Shown here one piece after another: positions 7,632 to 17,160 of a stretch of 64,000 bases of DNA (positions are counted from its first letter, which is position 1; every line of letters begins with the position of its first letter). Made by a program: the position numbers and the translations under genes. Source of the DNA: Melioribacteraceae bacterium (GTDB lineage Bacteria; Bacteroidota; Ignavibacteria; Ignavibacteriales; Melioribacteraceae); assembly GCA_022181065.1 (NCBI GenBank), contig BQMY01000075.1, forward strand, positions 124,001-188,000, read 5' to 3'. Under the pieces are notes generated by a model. It saw nothing but the letters and a program-made list of their open reading frames with translations. It was not told the DNA's origin and did not search any database.

Positions 7632-9575
7632 ATGGGTAAGATTATAGGAATTGACCTCGGGACCACCAACTCGTGTGTGGCAGTGATGGAAGGAAATGAA
7701 CCAGTTGTTATACCTAACGCTGAGGGTGCAAGAACTACTCCTTCTGTAGTAGCGTTCGCAAAAAATGATGAAAGACTAATTGGTCAGCCTGCTAAAAGAC
7801 AAGCAGTTACCAATCCCGCAAATACAATATTTTCCATAAAAAGATTTATGGGAAACAGAATTGATGAAGTTCAGGGAGAAATTCACGAAGTACCTTACAA
7901 AGTAGTTGGCGGTGACAATAATTCAGCGCGTGTTGACATCAACGGCAGATTATATTCGCCACCCGAAATAAGCGCAATGGTGCTTCAGAAAATGAAAAAA
8001 ACAGCTGAAGATTATCTTGGTCAGGAAGTAACCGAAGCGGTTATTACTGTTCCGGCTTATTTCAATGACGCGCAGCGTCAGGCTACAAAAGACGCAGGTG
8101 AGATTGCAGGACTTTCAGTTCGCAGAATAATCAACGAACCTACTGCTGCCGCTTTATCATACGGTTTGGACAAGAAAAACAAAGAACAGAAAGTTGCGGT
8201 ATATGACCTCGGTGGTGGTACTTTTGATATTTCAGTTATGCAGCTTGGTGAAGGTGTTTTTGAAGTAATGTCAACTAATGGTGATACTCACCTTGGTGGT
8301 GACGACTTCGACCAGAGACTTATCGATTTTCTTGCTGACGAATTTAACAAGCAGGAAGGTGTTGACCTTCGCAAAGACCCGATGGCGTTACAGAGATTAA
8401 AAGAAGCTGCAGAAAAAGCAAAAATTGAGCTTTCTTCATCGATGCAGACTGATGTAAATCTTCCTTTTATAACTGCTACGGCAGATGGTCCGAAACACTT
8501 GAATATTTCAATTTCCCGTTCAAAATTTGAGCAGCTGGTAGACGACCTGATTGAAAAAACTGTCGCGCCTTGTGAAAACGCATTGAAGGATGCCGGTTTG
8601 ACAGCTTCACAGGTTGATGAAGTTATTCTTGTTGGTGGTTCAACACGTATTCCTAAAGTTCAGGAAGTTGTTAAAAAAGTATTTGGTAAAGAACCTCACA
8701 AAGGTGTGAATCCTGATGAAGTTGTCGCTATTGGCGCGGCAATTCAGGGTGGTGTGCTTGCAGGTGATGTAAAAGATGTTCTACTTCTTGATGTTACTCC
8801 GCTTTCACTTGGTATTGAGACTTACGGTGGTGTGATGACCAAACTTATTGAAGCGAACACAACAATCCCGACAAAAAAATCTGAAGTCTTTTCAACCGCA
8901 GCCGACAATCAGCCTTCTGTTGAAATTCATATTCTTCAGGGTGAAAGGTCGATGGCGAACGATAACAGAACTCTTGGTCGTTTCCACCTTGATGGAATTC
9001 CACCTGCGCCACGCGGTGTACCTCAGATTGAAGTAACTTTCGATATTGACGCAAACGGTATTCTGCATGTTTCCGCGAAAGATAAAGCTACAAGCAAGGA
9101 GCAGAGCATCAGAATTACTTCTTCAAGCGGTTTATCTGAAGATGAAATCGAAAAAATGAAGGAAGCTGCAAAAGCTAACGCCGCTGAAGACAAGAAGAAA
9201 AAAGAAGCTGTGGAAGTGAAAAATCAGGCTGATAATCTTGTTTTCCAGACTAAAAAGCAGATCACCGAAATGGGTGATAAAATGCCGGCTGACGCAAAAG
9301 CTAAACTTGAAGCCGAAATCAAGAAAGTTGAAGAAGCGCTTGCTTCAAATGATACTGATACTATTAAATCAGCAACAGACAGCCTTAACAAGGTTTGGAA
9401 CGACATAGCTCAGAATCTTTATCAGCAGGCAGATCCGCAGCAGGGTGGTCCGCAGGATCCTAATGCAGGTGCCGGTCAGCAACAGCAGCAAGCCGCAAAC
9501 GATGGTCAGGCAAAGAAAGATAAAGCTGACGACGTTGAGGATGCCTCTTACGAAGTTGTTGATGAAGATAAATAA
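7632..9575 (+). CDS. dnaK: Molecular chaperone DnaK (Hsp70)
   Basis: Cytoplasmic ATP-dependent chaperone acting with DnaJ and GrpE. The N-terminus [20 protein letters not shown], the [20 protein letters not shown] segment, the phosphate-2 loop [12 protein letters not shown] and [11 protein letters not shown] define the nucleotide-binding domain (to about residue 385). The linker [16 protein letters not shown] leads to the substrate-binding domain and helical lid; the tail is Gln/Gly-rich and ends in an acidic [15 protein letters not shown]-like segment, as usual in bacteria. 647 aa is normal. Unlike many genomes no grpE or dnaJ follows; it stands alone between a sigma-54-like promoter and a repeat-split terminator. 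Confidence 0.98.
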   Translation: MGKIIGIDLGTTNSCVAVMEGNEPVVIPNAEGARTTPSVVAFAKNDERLIGQPAKRQAVTNPANTIFSIKRFMGNRIDEVQGEIHEVPYKVVGGDNNSARVDINGRLYSPPEISAMVLQKMKKTAEDYLGQEVTEAVITVPAYFNDAQRQATKDAGEIAGLSVRRIINEPTAAALSYGLDKKNKEQKVAVYDLGGGTFDISVMQLGEGVFEVMSTNGDTHLGGDDFDQRLIDFLADEFNKQEGVDLRKDPMALQRLKEAAEKAKIELSSSMQTDVNLPFITATADGPKHLNISISRSKFEQLVDDLIEKTVAPCENALKDAGLTASQVDEVILVGGSTRIPKVQEVVKKVFGKEPHKGVNPDEVVAIGAAIQGGVLAGDVKDVLLLDVTPLSLGIETYGGVMTKLIEANTTIPTKKSEVFSTAADNQPSVEIHILQGERSMANDNRTLGRFHLDGIPPAPRGVPQIEVTFDIDANGILHVSAKDKATSKEQSIRITSSSGLSEDEIEKMKEAAKANAAEDKKKKEAVEVKNQADNLVFQTKKQITEMGDKMPADAKAKLEAEIKKVEEALASNDTDTIKSATDSLNKVWNDIAQNLYQQADPQQGGPQDPNAGAGQQQQQAANDGQAKKDKADDVEDASYEVVDEDK

Positions 9576-9666
9576 TCGTATTACATAGATTCTTAAATAG
9601 GTGTTGTCAGGTGAGCCCCAATCAATTAGCTATGGCGAAGGGCATGACAGCACTTATTATTGATAT

Positions 9667-9927
9667 GGTTTTACAACAAACTTAGCCGGACTAATAATCC
9701 GGCTCAGACTGTTAACAAAATCGTTTCGTTATAAAGTCCTCCTTAGAAGGAGGTGGATTCCGACGTAAGACGGAGGATGATTTTTTTTACTTTTTCATGA
9801 CTTTTGGTCATCCCCCATCACAAAATCCGCCAATGGCGGAGTGATTTCCCCCTTCGGAAGGGGGACTTGAAAAAAAACAATCAGGTTTTACAATAAACTT
9901 AGCCGGACTAACACTCCGGCTTTTTTT
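9667..9927 (+). repeat. Terminator-split repeat element, copy 1 (direct repeats + palindrome-ended core)
   Basis: Two 38-nt direct repeats (9667-9704 and 9884-9921; 35 of 38 identical) each hold the stem-loop AGCCGG-N9-CCGGCT and enclose a 179-bp core. The core has inverted ends that are themselves hairpins: AAGTCCTCCTTAGAAGGAGG (9734-9753) and CCCCCTTCGGAAGGGGGACT (9848-9867), plus an inner TCCGCC-AAT-GGCGGA hairpin. Similar cores occur at 50420-50622 (same strand) and 59340-59520 (opposite strand). No gene is present in the 433-nt gap after dnaK. Confidence 0.75.
9901..9927 (+). terminator. Intrinsic terminator downstream of dnaK (distal stem-loop)
   Basis: AGCCGG (9901-9906), 9-nt loop, CCGGCT (9916-9921) followed by a run of seven T. 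The gene-proximal copy of the same stem-loop (9684-9704) has no T-run. Confidence 0.7.
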
Positions 9928-10008
9928 ATGATTATTATTTATCATTTTGTATTCTTATTTTTTATTTTGGATAAGAAAAATTAACCATAATCTATTTTGT
10001 GAGGCTTT

Positions 10009-10869
10009 ATGCTGAGAGAGAAAAGATTTGTCTTTGTAATGTTACTTTTTATATCGGTCGGATTCATGACCTCCTGTGATACTGTAACAGATGTAATAGG
10101 CGATATTAATTTGTTTACAGATAGTGATGAGGTTCAACTCGGGGCTGATGTTGTGACTGAGATTAGATCAAATCCCGCAGAGTATCCGATATACACGAAA
10201 AATCCTGCCGTAAAAAGTTATCTCAAATCAAGAATTTTTAATGAAATTTTGTCATCATCGAAAATTGCCAAAAAGAATGTATTTAATTATACACTTGAGA
10301 TAATTGATGATGACGATGTTCTAAATGCATTCGCGCTGCCAGGCGGACCGTGTTACGTATATACCGGCTTATTGAAATATCTTGATTCTGAAGCAGCTCT
10401 GGCCGGTGTACTGGGTCATGAAATCGCCCACGCGGAGGAAAGTCACGCCGCGGAAAGAATGACCGAACATTACGGTGTATCAATTGTGATTGGAATGGTT
10501 CTCGGTGAAAACCCTTCCGAACTCGCGCAGATCGCCGCAAACCTTTTCACAGGTATCGCGTTCCTTGCCAACAGCAGAAGCGACGAAGACCAAAGTGACG
10601 AACGCTCATTTGAATATCTTCAGGATACAAGATATTATCCGGGGGGTGTCAAGTTTTTCTTCGAGAAATTACGTGATGACGGACTTATAAGCTCAGGTGG
10701 CGGAATTGAGAAATTCCTTTCTACTCATCCTGACCCGGTTGAAAGGATATCGAGTACCGACGCACGATTGCAAAACGCGGGTTTAACTGTTTATACTTAC
10801 GCCAATGCCGATGAATCAGCAGGAATATTCCGCGATGAGTATAAAACTAATATACTTGACGCATTATAA
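10009..10869 (+). CDS. M48-family zinc metalloprotease, lipoprotein
   Basis: A hydrophobic N-terminus ends in a lipobox-like MTSC (Cys23), so the mature protein is probably lipid-anchored in the periplasm. The zinc motif HEIAH is at residues 137-141 within GVLGHEIAHAEESHAAER, and a likely third ligand Glu sits in SDERSFEYLQDTRYYPGG; the segment NAFALPGGPCYVYTGLL is the usual M48 lead-in to the active site, and STHPDPVERI is the conserved C-terminal signature. 286 aa matches BepA/LoiP-like proteases without TPR repeats. Likely role: turnover of envelope proteins. The next gene, a putative outer-membrane protein, starts 23 nt downstream and may be co-transcribed. Confidence 0.88.
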   Translation: MLREKRFVFVMLLFISVGFMTSCDTVTDVIGDINLFTDSDEVQLGADVVTEIRSNPAEYPIYTKNPAVKSYLKSRIFNEILSSSKIAKKNVFNYTLEIIDDDDVLNAFALPGGPCYVYTGLLKYLDSEAALAGVLGHEIAHAEESHAAERMTEHYGVSIVIGMVLGENPSELAQIAANLFTGIAFLANSRSDEDQSDERSFEYLQDTRYYPGGVKFFFEKLRDDGLISSGGGIEKFLSTHPDPVERISSTDARLQNAGLTVYTYANADESAGIFRDEYKTNILDAL

Positions 10870-10892
10870 TAAGTTTTAGATTGGGGCTATTT

Positions 10893-12242
10893 ATGAAGAA
10901 ATTGATTTTAGCTTTATCGCTGTTTTTGGCGATTACTATAAACGCGCAGTTCACAAATCCGCTTCCCGATCAGGGGTTTTTTGGTGGTGGTGCGGGCGTT
11001 ACCTGGATTGATGGAGCGCCACATTATACAATAAGGTTGTTTCCTGAAATTGCGTTTGCCAATATTGGTGTCGGATTGGATTTAAATCTCGAATTTACGT
11101 CAGATGGAAATCTCAGAACAGAAAATTTCAACGAGTTTTCAGATTATCTGAGCATAATAAGATATTTCCGGTATGGAAAAAAAAATGATCCTGTCTATGC
11201 CCGGCTTGGCGCTCTTGACCACGCGACACTTGGTCATGGAACGATTATCAACAGATATAATAATAGTGTAAGTTACGATAAAAGACGTGTCGGACTTGAA
11301 CTCGATATTGATTTCGGGATTTTCGGGTTTGAATCGGTTTATTCCGCATTCGGTGAGGCAGGAGTAATCGGTATGCGCGGATATCTTAGACCATTGCAAT
11401 TAACTTCGCTGAAAGATGTACCGATTCTTGGTAATCTTGAAACAGGCGCGACTATCGCCATGGATACCCACGAATACGCCGATATTGCACCCGACAATAC
11501 CTACGTTGGGGCTGATAACGGTATTTACGCTTCTAATGATACCGATTATGGCAATATGACCATCTGGGGATTTGATCTCGGTTTGCCTATCGTAAGAAGT
11601 AAAATTGTGAATATGGATCTCTACTACGATTTTATCAATATCGTTGATTACGGCAATGGTAGCGCAATTGGTTTGCAAATTGCGTTTAAGGGACTCGGAC
11701 TCGTGGATATCTACACAAAATTTGAGCGCAGGATCAACGGTGACCAGTATCAGCCGGCATATTTTAACAGTCTGTATGAAATCGACAGATTTAGTATAGT
11801 GGATACTACCACAGGTATAATCAGAAGCAAAGCGTTTGATTTGTATTCATCAGTTTCACCGGGAAACGGGTATTTTGGTGAGCTGACCGTTTCTATTATA
11901 AATACTTTTAATATTATCGGAAGTTACCAGAGACTTGATGATGATCCGAAAAGTGGTATTCTGCATCTTTCTACCAATATTGCGCCTGAAGAGGCATCCT
12001 TTGTCGCGAGAGCGGGATACGACAAAGTGAGGATTCAGGATGAGAAGGATCTTTTTACTCTCGATGACAGATCTTATCTTTACGCGGAACTGGGATACAA
12101 ACCGATACCTTATGTACTTGTGTCAATGGTTTATCACTGGACATTCACCCCTGAACGTGATGCAGATGATAATATTCTCGGGTATATTCCGCAGAAGAAA
12201 ATTGAACCACGAGTATCGTTCGTTTATCCGTTTAATATGTAG
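10893..12242 (+). CDS. Putative outer-membrane beta-barrel protein, function unknown
   Basis: Starts with a clear signal peptide (MKKLILALSLFLAITINAQ). The ATG at 10893 is preferred over a TTG 12 nt upstream because it begins directly at the charged n-region. The rest (about 430 residues) alternates short polar turns with amphipathic strands rich in Tyr, Phe, Gly and Asp (for example IRLFPEIAFANIGVGLDLNLEF and FRYGKKNDPVYARLGALDHATLGHGTI), and ends with an aromatic residue region FVYPFNM, as expected for a barrel. The middle segment ETGATIAMDTHEYADIAPDN is unusually acidic. I do not recognise a named family. A terminator follows at 12264. Confidence 0.65.
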   Translation: MKKLILALSLFLAITINAQFTNPLPDQGFFGGGAGVTWIDGAPHYTIRLFPEIAFANIGVGLDLNLEFTSDGNLRTENFNEFSDYLSIIRYFRYGKKNDPVYARLGALDHATLGHGTIINRYNNSVSYDKRRVGLELDIDFGIFGFESVYSAFGEAGVIGMRGYLRPLQLTSLKDVPILGNLETGATIAMDTHEYADIAPDNTYVGADNGIYASNDTDYGNMTIWGFDLGLPIVRSKIVNMDLYYDFINIVDYGNGSAIGLQIAFKGLGLVDIYTKFERRINGDQYQPAYFNSLYEIDRFSIVDTTTGIIRSKAFDLYSSVSPGNGYFGELTVSIINTFNIIGSYQRLDDDPKSGILHLSTNIAPEEASFVARAGYDKVRIQDEKDLFTLDDRSYLYAELGYKPIPYVLVSMVYHWTFTPERDADDNILGYIPQKKIEPRVSFVYPFNM

Positions 12243-12263
12243 AAGAATACATAATATTATTAG

Positions 12264-12293
12264 AGAGTCGTGATTTAGGCGGCTCTTTTTTTT
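12264..12293 (+). terminator. Intrinsic terminator
   Basis: AGAGTCG (12264-12270) pairs with CGGCTCT (12280-12286, one wobble), followed by seven T. It closes the M48 protease/outer-membrane protein unit. Confidence 0.75.
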
Positions 12294-12337
12294 GAACATT
12301 AAAGCCGGGATTCCTACTAACGAAAAGTTAAATTCTG

Positions 12338-12375
12338 TTGTCATGCTCGAGCTCCATCGGGCATCCAGTTTTCGA
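12338..12375. repeat. Short dispersed repeat, TGTCATGC...GGGCATCC family, copy 1
   Basis: TGTCATGCTC followed 9 nt later by GGGCATCCAGTTTTCGA resembles 37518-37565 (TGTCATGCCC ... GGGCATCCGGTTTTGA) with a different interior. It lies in the 454-nt gene-free gap 12243-12696. Confidence 0.4.
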
Positions 12376-12527
12376 TATCAATTTTTAATCTTAGTACTAC
12401 ATTAATAAAGAGTCTTGATTCCCTCATTCCCGGCGGCCTCGTTAGAATGACAATAAGAAATATTTGTTATACCCGTGAAGACGGGTATCTATTTTTTTGA
12501 GATGTATTCCGAGACCATTGCACTTAG

Positions 12528-12676
12528 GCAATTAACCCACGGTTTCAACCGTGGGTGGAAGAATAAAGAGAATAGCACTTTAACCGTTTCAACGGTTTCC
12601 AAAAGAAAAACGGTTGAAACCGTTCCTGAAGAGCTGGCGGCTCTTGATCAGCCCACAACTGAAGTTGCGGGTTAAT
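12528..12676. repeat. REP-like cluster of four hairpins
   Basis: Four stem-loops follow each other: CCCACGGTT-TC-AACCGTGGG (12536-12555), AACCGTT-TC-AACGGTT (12582-12597), AACGGTT-GA-AACCGTT (12609-12624) and CCCACAACT-GA-AGTTGCGGG (12652-12671, one mismatch). The outer hairpins are bordered by ATTAACCC and its inverse GGGTTAAT, so the whole 150-bp block is an inverted repeat. This layout resembles REP/BIME elements moved by IS200-like REP-associated transposases; no such transposase gene is in the window. A 66-codon open frame across it is not considered a gene. Confidence 0.6.
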
Positions 12677-12696
12677 GAATGACTGATGGTCTGAGT

Positions 12697-14460
12697 TTAC
12701 TTAAGCAAAAGCATTTTGTTGCTGTGGGAGTAAACAATTTTGCCTTTTTCATCGTGCACTTGAATGCGGTAAATATAGACTCCACTCGCCAGATTACTAC
12801 CATCAAAAACTACTGAATGATTTCCCTCACTTTGTATGCCGTTAGCCAGTACTTCAACTCGTTCCCCCTGTACGTTCAGGACTTCAAGAAATACTCGTGA
12901 CTCTTTTTCAAGTTGATACTCAATTATTGTTTTGGGATTAAAAGGATTGGGATAATTCTGATTTAGTTGATATGTAGGCTCCAGCTCCGCCTCATCTTCA
13001 ACTGATACAATTCTTCCATGAAGTCTTTCTGTAGGTCCACTCTCATTACCTGCTGAATCTATTGCCGTTAAAACATAATAGTAGTTAAGCGTGGGCGTAA
13101 CAAAAGTATCTACAAAACTATTTTCATAAACTGTGTCCAGTAAGTATTCAGGTGATGGTTGAAAGTTCCAGAGGAATGACCGGTACAAATAGTAACCCAT
13201 GAAGTCCTTTTCATAATTATCATCCCAATTAAACAAAAAACCGTTTATACTGTCGGGTGCACTAATACTAAATCCCTGAGGAGGTAACGGTGCGAGGTCC
13301 TGATAAATATAACTCTTTCCACCTGCTCCGCCATAGGCACCAATATCACTTCTTGAGCCATCAACATCAAAAAGGGTAGAATCACCCATGTCTATCAATG
13401 GAGAGTATTTTTGCAAGTGAACGTCAAAATCATCCTTATATCCTTGAACCGGGTCTTTATAAAACATAGGGTATTCTATTATATCGTTTTCTCCGGAGTG
13501 TCCACCAATAACATTGTAGTCGTTATCCCAGAAACAGTTATAGTCGATGTTTTGAGGATATATTGTTGTTCCCTGAAGAAAGATTCCGGTGTGGCAATTA
13601 TAGAATATATTATTGGTTATTACAGGTTGATTTGATTTATATGTATAAATAGCTGCAAGAGAATTTAATTGATCAGCCCATTGATTACAGAAGGTATTAT
13701 TTTCTATGATAATAAAATCCTGAACCTCTTCAGTAGATATTGCTCTGTTTTGAGCACTGTTTATGATATTATTTTTAATGAGTAAACTTTTCATACTAAA
13801 AACTGCGCTAATACCCTCACTTAATCCATCGAAAGATATAGGTACCATTAAACAATTTTCGACAATAAGGTGGCCATAGTGAGACAAACTAATCCCGAAA
13901 CCAAGTTCTGAAATTAAAAAATCGGAGTTTTTTATTACAGCTCTACTTGCCATACTTAGATCGGCTAAATCTACTCCCACAGCACAATGAGTAAAAATGA
14001 GGTTATCGCAAAAAATTGAGCCAATAGTGCCTATCGCAGCATTTGAACTATCAAATCTGCAATTGAGAATGGTTAAACTATCTGCGGTTGATTCCAATAT
14101 GATATTAAGCTCACCAAATAGAATCTCTTTACCAATAAACCTTAAATTCGCAAATGTGCAGATTTCCCTAATAATTATTGTACTAGAGTTTAACCCTTTA
14201 CCATCAATTATTGTTGAATCTCTAGACATTCCCAAAAAACATAATTCATTTTCTACCTCAAAGTTTTCACGATACCTTCCATTTGCAATCATAATGGTAT
14301 CGCCATCCTGTGCTATTTCAATTGCTTTGTAAATACTGTCCGCGGCGGACGCCCATGATGAGTAAGGAGGGATTGAAGACCCGTTTTTACTCACGTAAAA
14401 AGTATGCGCATTGAGGAGCGTACTTAAAAAAATAAAATAAATAAAGATTACCCGAATCAT
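12697..14460 (-). CDS. Secreted right-handed beta-helix protein with T9SS type A sorting domain
   Basis: Signal peptide MIRVIFIYFIFLSTLLNAH, then a DUF1565/pectin-lyase-like N-terminus (FYVSKNGSS, SIYKAIEIAQDGDTIMIANG) and about 300 residues of parallel beta-helix repeats rich in I-x-N-N and N-C-x-F turns (VIKNSDF, LIVENCLM, LLIKNNIINS, IIENNTF). A fibronectin-III-like segment follows (FNWDDNYEKDFMGYYLYRS). The last 85 residues are the sorting domain: LNQNYPNPFNPKTIIEYQL, GERVEVLANG, SGVYIYRIQV, KMLLLK. It should cross the outer membrane by T9SS and bind or act on a polysaccharide, but catalytic residues cannot be named. I use the ATG with GAGTGG 8 nt upstream; a GTG at 14472 is possible. Confidence 0.85.
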   Translation of the reverse strand: MIRVIFIYFIFLSTLLNAHTFYVSKNGSSIPPYSSWASAADSIYKAIEIAQDGDTIMIANGRYRENFEVENELCFLGMSRDSTIIDGKGLNSSTIIIREICTFANLRFIGKEILFGELNIILESTADSLTILNCRFDSSNAAIGTIGSIFCDNLIFTHCAVGVDLADLSMASRAVIKNSDFLISELGFGISLSHYGHLIVENCLMVPISFDGLSEGISAVFSMKSLLIKNNIINSAQNRAISTEEVQDFIIIENNTFCNQWADQLNSLAAIYTYKSNQPVITNNIFYNCHTGIFLQGTTIYPQNIDYNCFWDNDYNVIGGHSGENDIIEYPMFYKDPVQGYKDDFDVHLQKYSPLIDMGDSTLFDVDGSRSDIGAYGGAGGKSYIYQDLAPLPPQGFSISAPDSINGFLFNWDDNYEKDFMGYYLYRSFLWNFQPSPEYLLDTVYENSFVDTFVTPTLNYYYVLTAIDSAGNESGPTERLHGRIVSVEDEAELEPTYQLNQNYPNPFNPKTIIEYQLEKESRVFLEVLNVQGERVEVLANGIQSEGNHSVVFDGSNLASGVYIYRIQVHDEKGKIVYSHSNKMLLLK

Positions 14461-14495
14461 AGGTTTTGCCACTCTTTTTAACAGGTAACTTTAAT

Positions 14496-15155
14496 TTAAT
14501 GTTTTACAAATTGTTTTGCCAAATAATTATACAATCCGAATACATCATTAAATTTAAATTCCGGGTTCAGTTTTTCAACATCTGCCTTACCATAGCTATC
14601 CCATAGAGCCGCGGCAAAATGTACGCCCGTTTCTTTACTTGCTGCCGCGTCATGCACAGAATCGCCAATCATAAGCACATTTTCAGGTTTCAGGTTATGT
14701 GTGTGGAGAAATAACTCTATACCTTCACCCCCTGGTTTGTGACGTTTTACATCATCACCGGTGACGATTGGATAGAAAAAGTCTCGCAAAGATAATTCCG
14801 AAAGGGTAATTTCGGTCGCTACTCTTCCTTTTCCGGTAAAAATTCCGAGTGGAATATCTGCTTCCTTTATTATTTGCAGACATTCGCGAATTCCCGGATA
14901 TAGTGCCGCCATTTTTTTGTGATTATTCTGATAGAAGTTGTAATAGTCGTATTTAACCGATTCAAACTCTTCTTCATTGGTAAGCTTTTTCAGCACTACG
15001 TCTTCCGGCGGACCGAAAAGGGCGATGATCTGTTTTTCAGATAAAGAATTGCCGGTATATTTTTTGGCAACAAAATTAAATGAGTCGAATATCAATTGAT
15101 TTGTTGAGGTAAGAGTACCATCAATATCGAATATAATACCTGTAATTTCCAACAT
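14496..15155 (-). CDS. HAD-family hydrolase, phosphoglycolate phosphatase-like
   Basis: Haloacid-dehalogenase phosphatase. Motif I is FDIDGTLT (nucleophile Asp10, acid Asp12), motif II is in GIFTGKG, motif III Lys in KRHKPGGEG, and motif IV MIGDSVHDAAASKETG. An alpha-helical cap lies between motifs I and II (about residues 18-80), as in subfamily I phosphatases such as Gph and PpaX. 219 aa is normal. Substrate not determinable. The start overlaps the end of the upstream phosphoesterase gene by one base, so the two are likely co-transcribed. Confidence 0.88.
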   Translation of the reverse strand: MLEITGIIFDIDGTLTSTNQLIFDSFNFVAKKYTGNSLSEKQIIALFGPPEDVVLKKLTNEEEFESVKYDYYNFYQNNHKKMAALYPGIRECLQIIKEADIPLGIFTGKGRVATEITLSELSLRDFFYPIVTGDDVKRHKPGGEGIELFLHTHNLKPENVLMIGDSVHDAAASKETGVHFAAALWDSYGKADVEKLNPEFKFNDVFGLYNYLAKQFVKH

Positions 15156-17023
15156 TATTTTGTCCTGAACATTATTATTTTTCCATCCATATTTGAAGCA
15201 ACAAAAGTATGCGCGTCATACGGGATGATTGAATGAATTCTTGCGCTTCCCATAAACAAAATTTTCCGGGAAGTGAATTTGTTATTATTTATCGCGTAGA
15301 TATCACCGTTTTTTGTACCGAAATAAACCTCATCACCCGTTTCAACCATTTCGACAGGCATGGTATCAATTCCGAACTTAAGGTTGTAGTTTTTTACGGG
15401 ATTACCTGTTTTAGCGGAGATTATGTGAAATCTATCATCCATACTTTTAATAAATAGCCGGTTTCCCTTATTCGCGATACCGATTGATTCCCAGGCTTTA
15501 TATTGCGAGCTTTTCCATTGAGTTGTGCCAAGGAGCATATCAATGGCATACACTTTTTTCTCGGGTGTGGTTATATAAATGTTCTCTCCATCTGATACAG
15601 GAACGACCGCGGCAGGGGAGTAGTAGAAGTTTCCGCCATCACGCCACTTCCATATTAGCAGACCTGTTTTGGCATCAACGCAGTAGAAGTTACCATCCCA
15701 CGCGCCGTAATATACCTTGTCATCATAGATAAGTGGTTTGGTCTCGATCATCCCTTTCGCGGCGTCATTTTCCCAGACCATCTCAAGTGTTTCAAGATCA
15801 TAGCAATAGAGTTTCCCGGCAGATGTACCAAAAATGACCGTAGATTTAAGGTTTCGAGGTTTAGGGAGCATAAACGATTTATTCCCCTTATACTCATAAG
15901 TAACCAACTGGGAAGTCACGGGAGTATCAAATCCGATAGTTTGCATCGCCTCGCCGGTTTTGGCGTTTATGGTTGATAAGTCCCCCTGCACCGTCGCGGC
16001 TATGAGAATATCATCCGCCGCAGCGGGTCTGCTCATAACATTTCCAAACGCATCGTAATCCCAAACAAGATTACCGAGGGTATCGAGACAATATACAAGT
16101 CCGCTGTAATCCGCCATATAGATGTGCGAGTCGTATATATAAGGTGAAGGGGACAGTGTAAATCTGGCATCATATTCCCACAGAATCTCGGCATCATAAG
16201 TTATGGTTGAAGCGGAATCTATCTGCGGGATAGTGAGTGTATCTGTAAGAGAGATAGCTCCCCAATCTTGAGGGAGAAGAGTAGTATCAATCTCACTAAA
16301 ATATAGTGTATCGTTCAAACAGGTTACGGAGGAAAACCCCTCGCTCTCTTTTCCTTTACTGATTACAGCCCTGCTCATTGCAGCCGGAATACCGTTAAAA
16401 TCGAGCACTTTGCTCGTGTGTGTATGTCCGCAGAGAACCGCGCCAACGTTATATTTCATGAGAATATTTGTTACTTTGTACCAATTATCAATCGATTCAT
16501 CAAGAGGGTGGTGAACAAAGAAGAATGTTTTCTTGAAGTTTTCGCTTTGCAGAAGGGTATTTTCCAGCCAGATCAAATCTTGTGGCGCTATATGTCCGCC
16601 ACCGCCCCGCCACGGAATTCCGCTATTAAGCCCGACAAATTTGTACCCGTTGTAATCAAATTCAAATTTGTCATCTTCCCAGAGTTCCGTGAATTTTGTC
16701 AATCCGCTTTCACTCCATTTTGTGTCGTGGTTTCCGGGAATGATGTAGTATGGCTTTTTCAGTTTTTCAAGAATATTGAAGGCGGTCTGAAGTTCATCAT
16801 TTTTACCTTTTTCAGCAATATCGCCCGTAACGACCGTGAAACTAAATGATGGGTCATTGTTGATTATTTTAACAACGGAATCGAGTTCAGTATCGGCATC
16901 GGTATAGCCAATGTGAATATCTGTCAGCCATGCAAATTTAAAGTCTTGTGAGTAGCTGATACCTGCGATAAAAAGGAGGAGTACTATAATTTTTTTCATG
17001 TCGATCCGGAAATAATTAGCCAA
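15155..17023 (-). CDS. Secreted metallophosphoesterase fused to a PQQ-type beta-propeller
   Basis: N-terminal signal peptide (core IIVLLLFIAGISYSQ), then a calcineurin-like phosphoesterase domain at about residues 28-270: DIHIG (35-39), VTGDIAEKG, PGNHD (96-100), FFVHHPLD and CGHTHTS supply the two-metal ligands. From about residue 300 to the end there are repeated PQQ-like blades (YMADYSGLVYCLDTLGN, GKLYCYDLETLEMVWE, FYCVDAKTGLLIWKWR, KVYAIDMLLGTTQWK). I keep the TTG start because AGGAG lies 7 nt upstream; the ATG at 16999 lacks such a site but would give a more standard signal peptide. The propeller may bind a ligand or partner; the phosphoester substrate is unknown. Confidence 0.85.
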   Translation of the reverse strand: MANYFRIDMKKIIVLLLFIAGISYSQDFKFAWLTDIHIGYTDADTELDSVVKIINNDPSFSFTVVTGDIAEKGKNDELQTAFNILEKLKKPYYIIPGNHDTKWSESGLTKFTELWEDDKFEFDYNGYKFVGLNSGIPWRGGGGHIAPQDLIWLENTLLQSENFKKTFFFVHHPLDESIDNWYKVTNILMKYNVGAVLCGHTHTSKVLDFNGIPAAMSRAVISKGKESEGFSSVTCLNDTLYFSEIDTTLLPQDWGAISLTDTLTIPQIDSASTITYDAEILWEYDARFTLSPSPYIYDSHIYMADYSGLVYCLDTLGNLVWDYDAFGNVMSRPAAADDILIAATVQGDLSTINAKTGEAMQTIGFDTPVTSQLVTYEYKGNKSFMLPKPRNLKSTVIFGTSAGKLYCYDLETLEMVWENDAAKGMIETKPLIYDDKVYYGAWDGNFYCVDAKTGLLIWKWRDGGNFYYSPAAVVPVSDGENIYITTPEKKVYAIDMLLGTTQWKSSQYKAWESIGIANKGNRLFIKSMDDRFHIISAKTGNPVKNYNLKFGIDTMPVEMVETGDEVYFGTKNGDIYAINNNKFTSRKILFMGSARIHSIIPYDAHTFVASNMDGKIIMFRTK

Positions 17024-17160
17024 ATATTCACTCCTAAAATACGAAAAATTGAATGAATGTTTCAGAATTGCTGTTTACAATCTTGTTGAGATAAAAAAAT
17101 GTCAAATTGAATTTAGGCTAGTCAATATTTATATTACCAGATTCAAATTTTTAGGATTAT

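Noticed and set aside
12475-12675. 66-codon open frame on the plus strand
   Set aside because: It runs through the four-hairpin REP-like block; its composition is dictated by the palindromes and it has no ribosome binding site.
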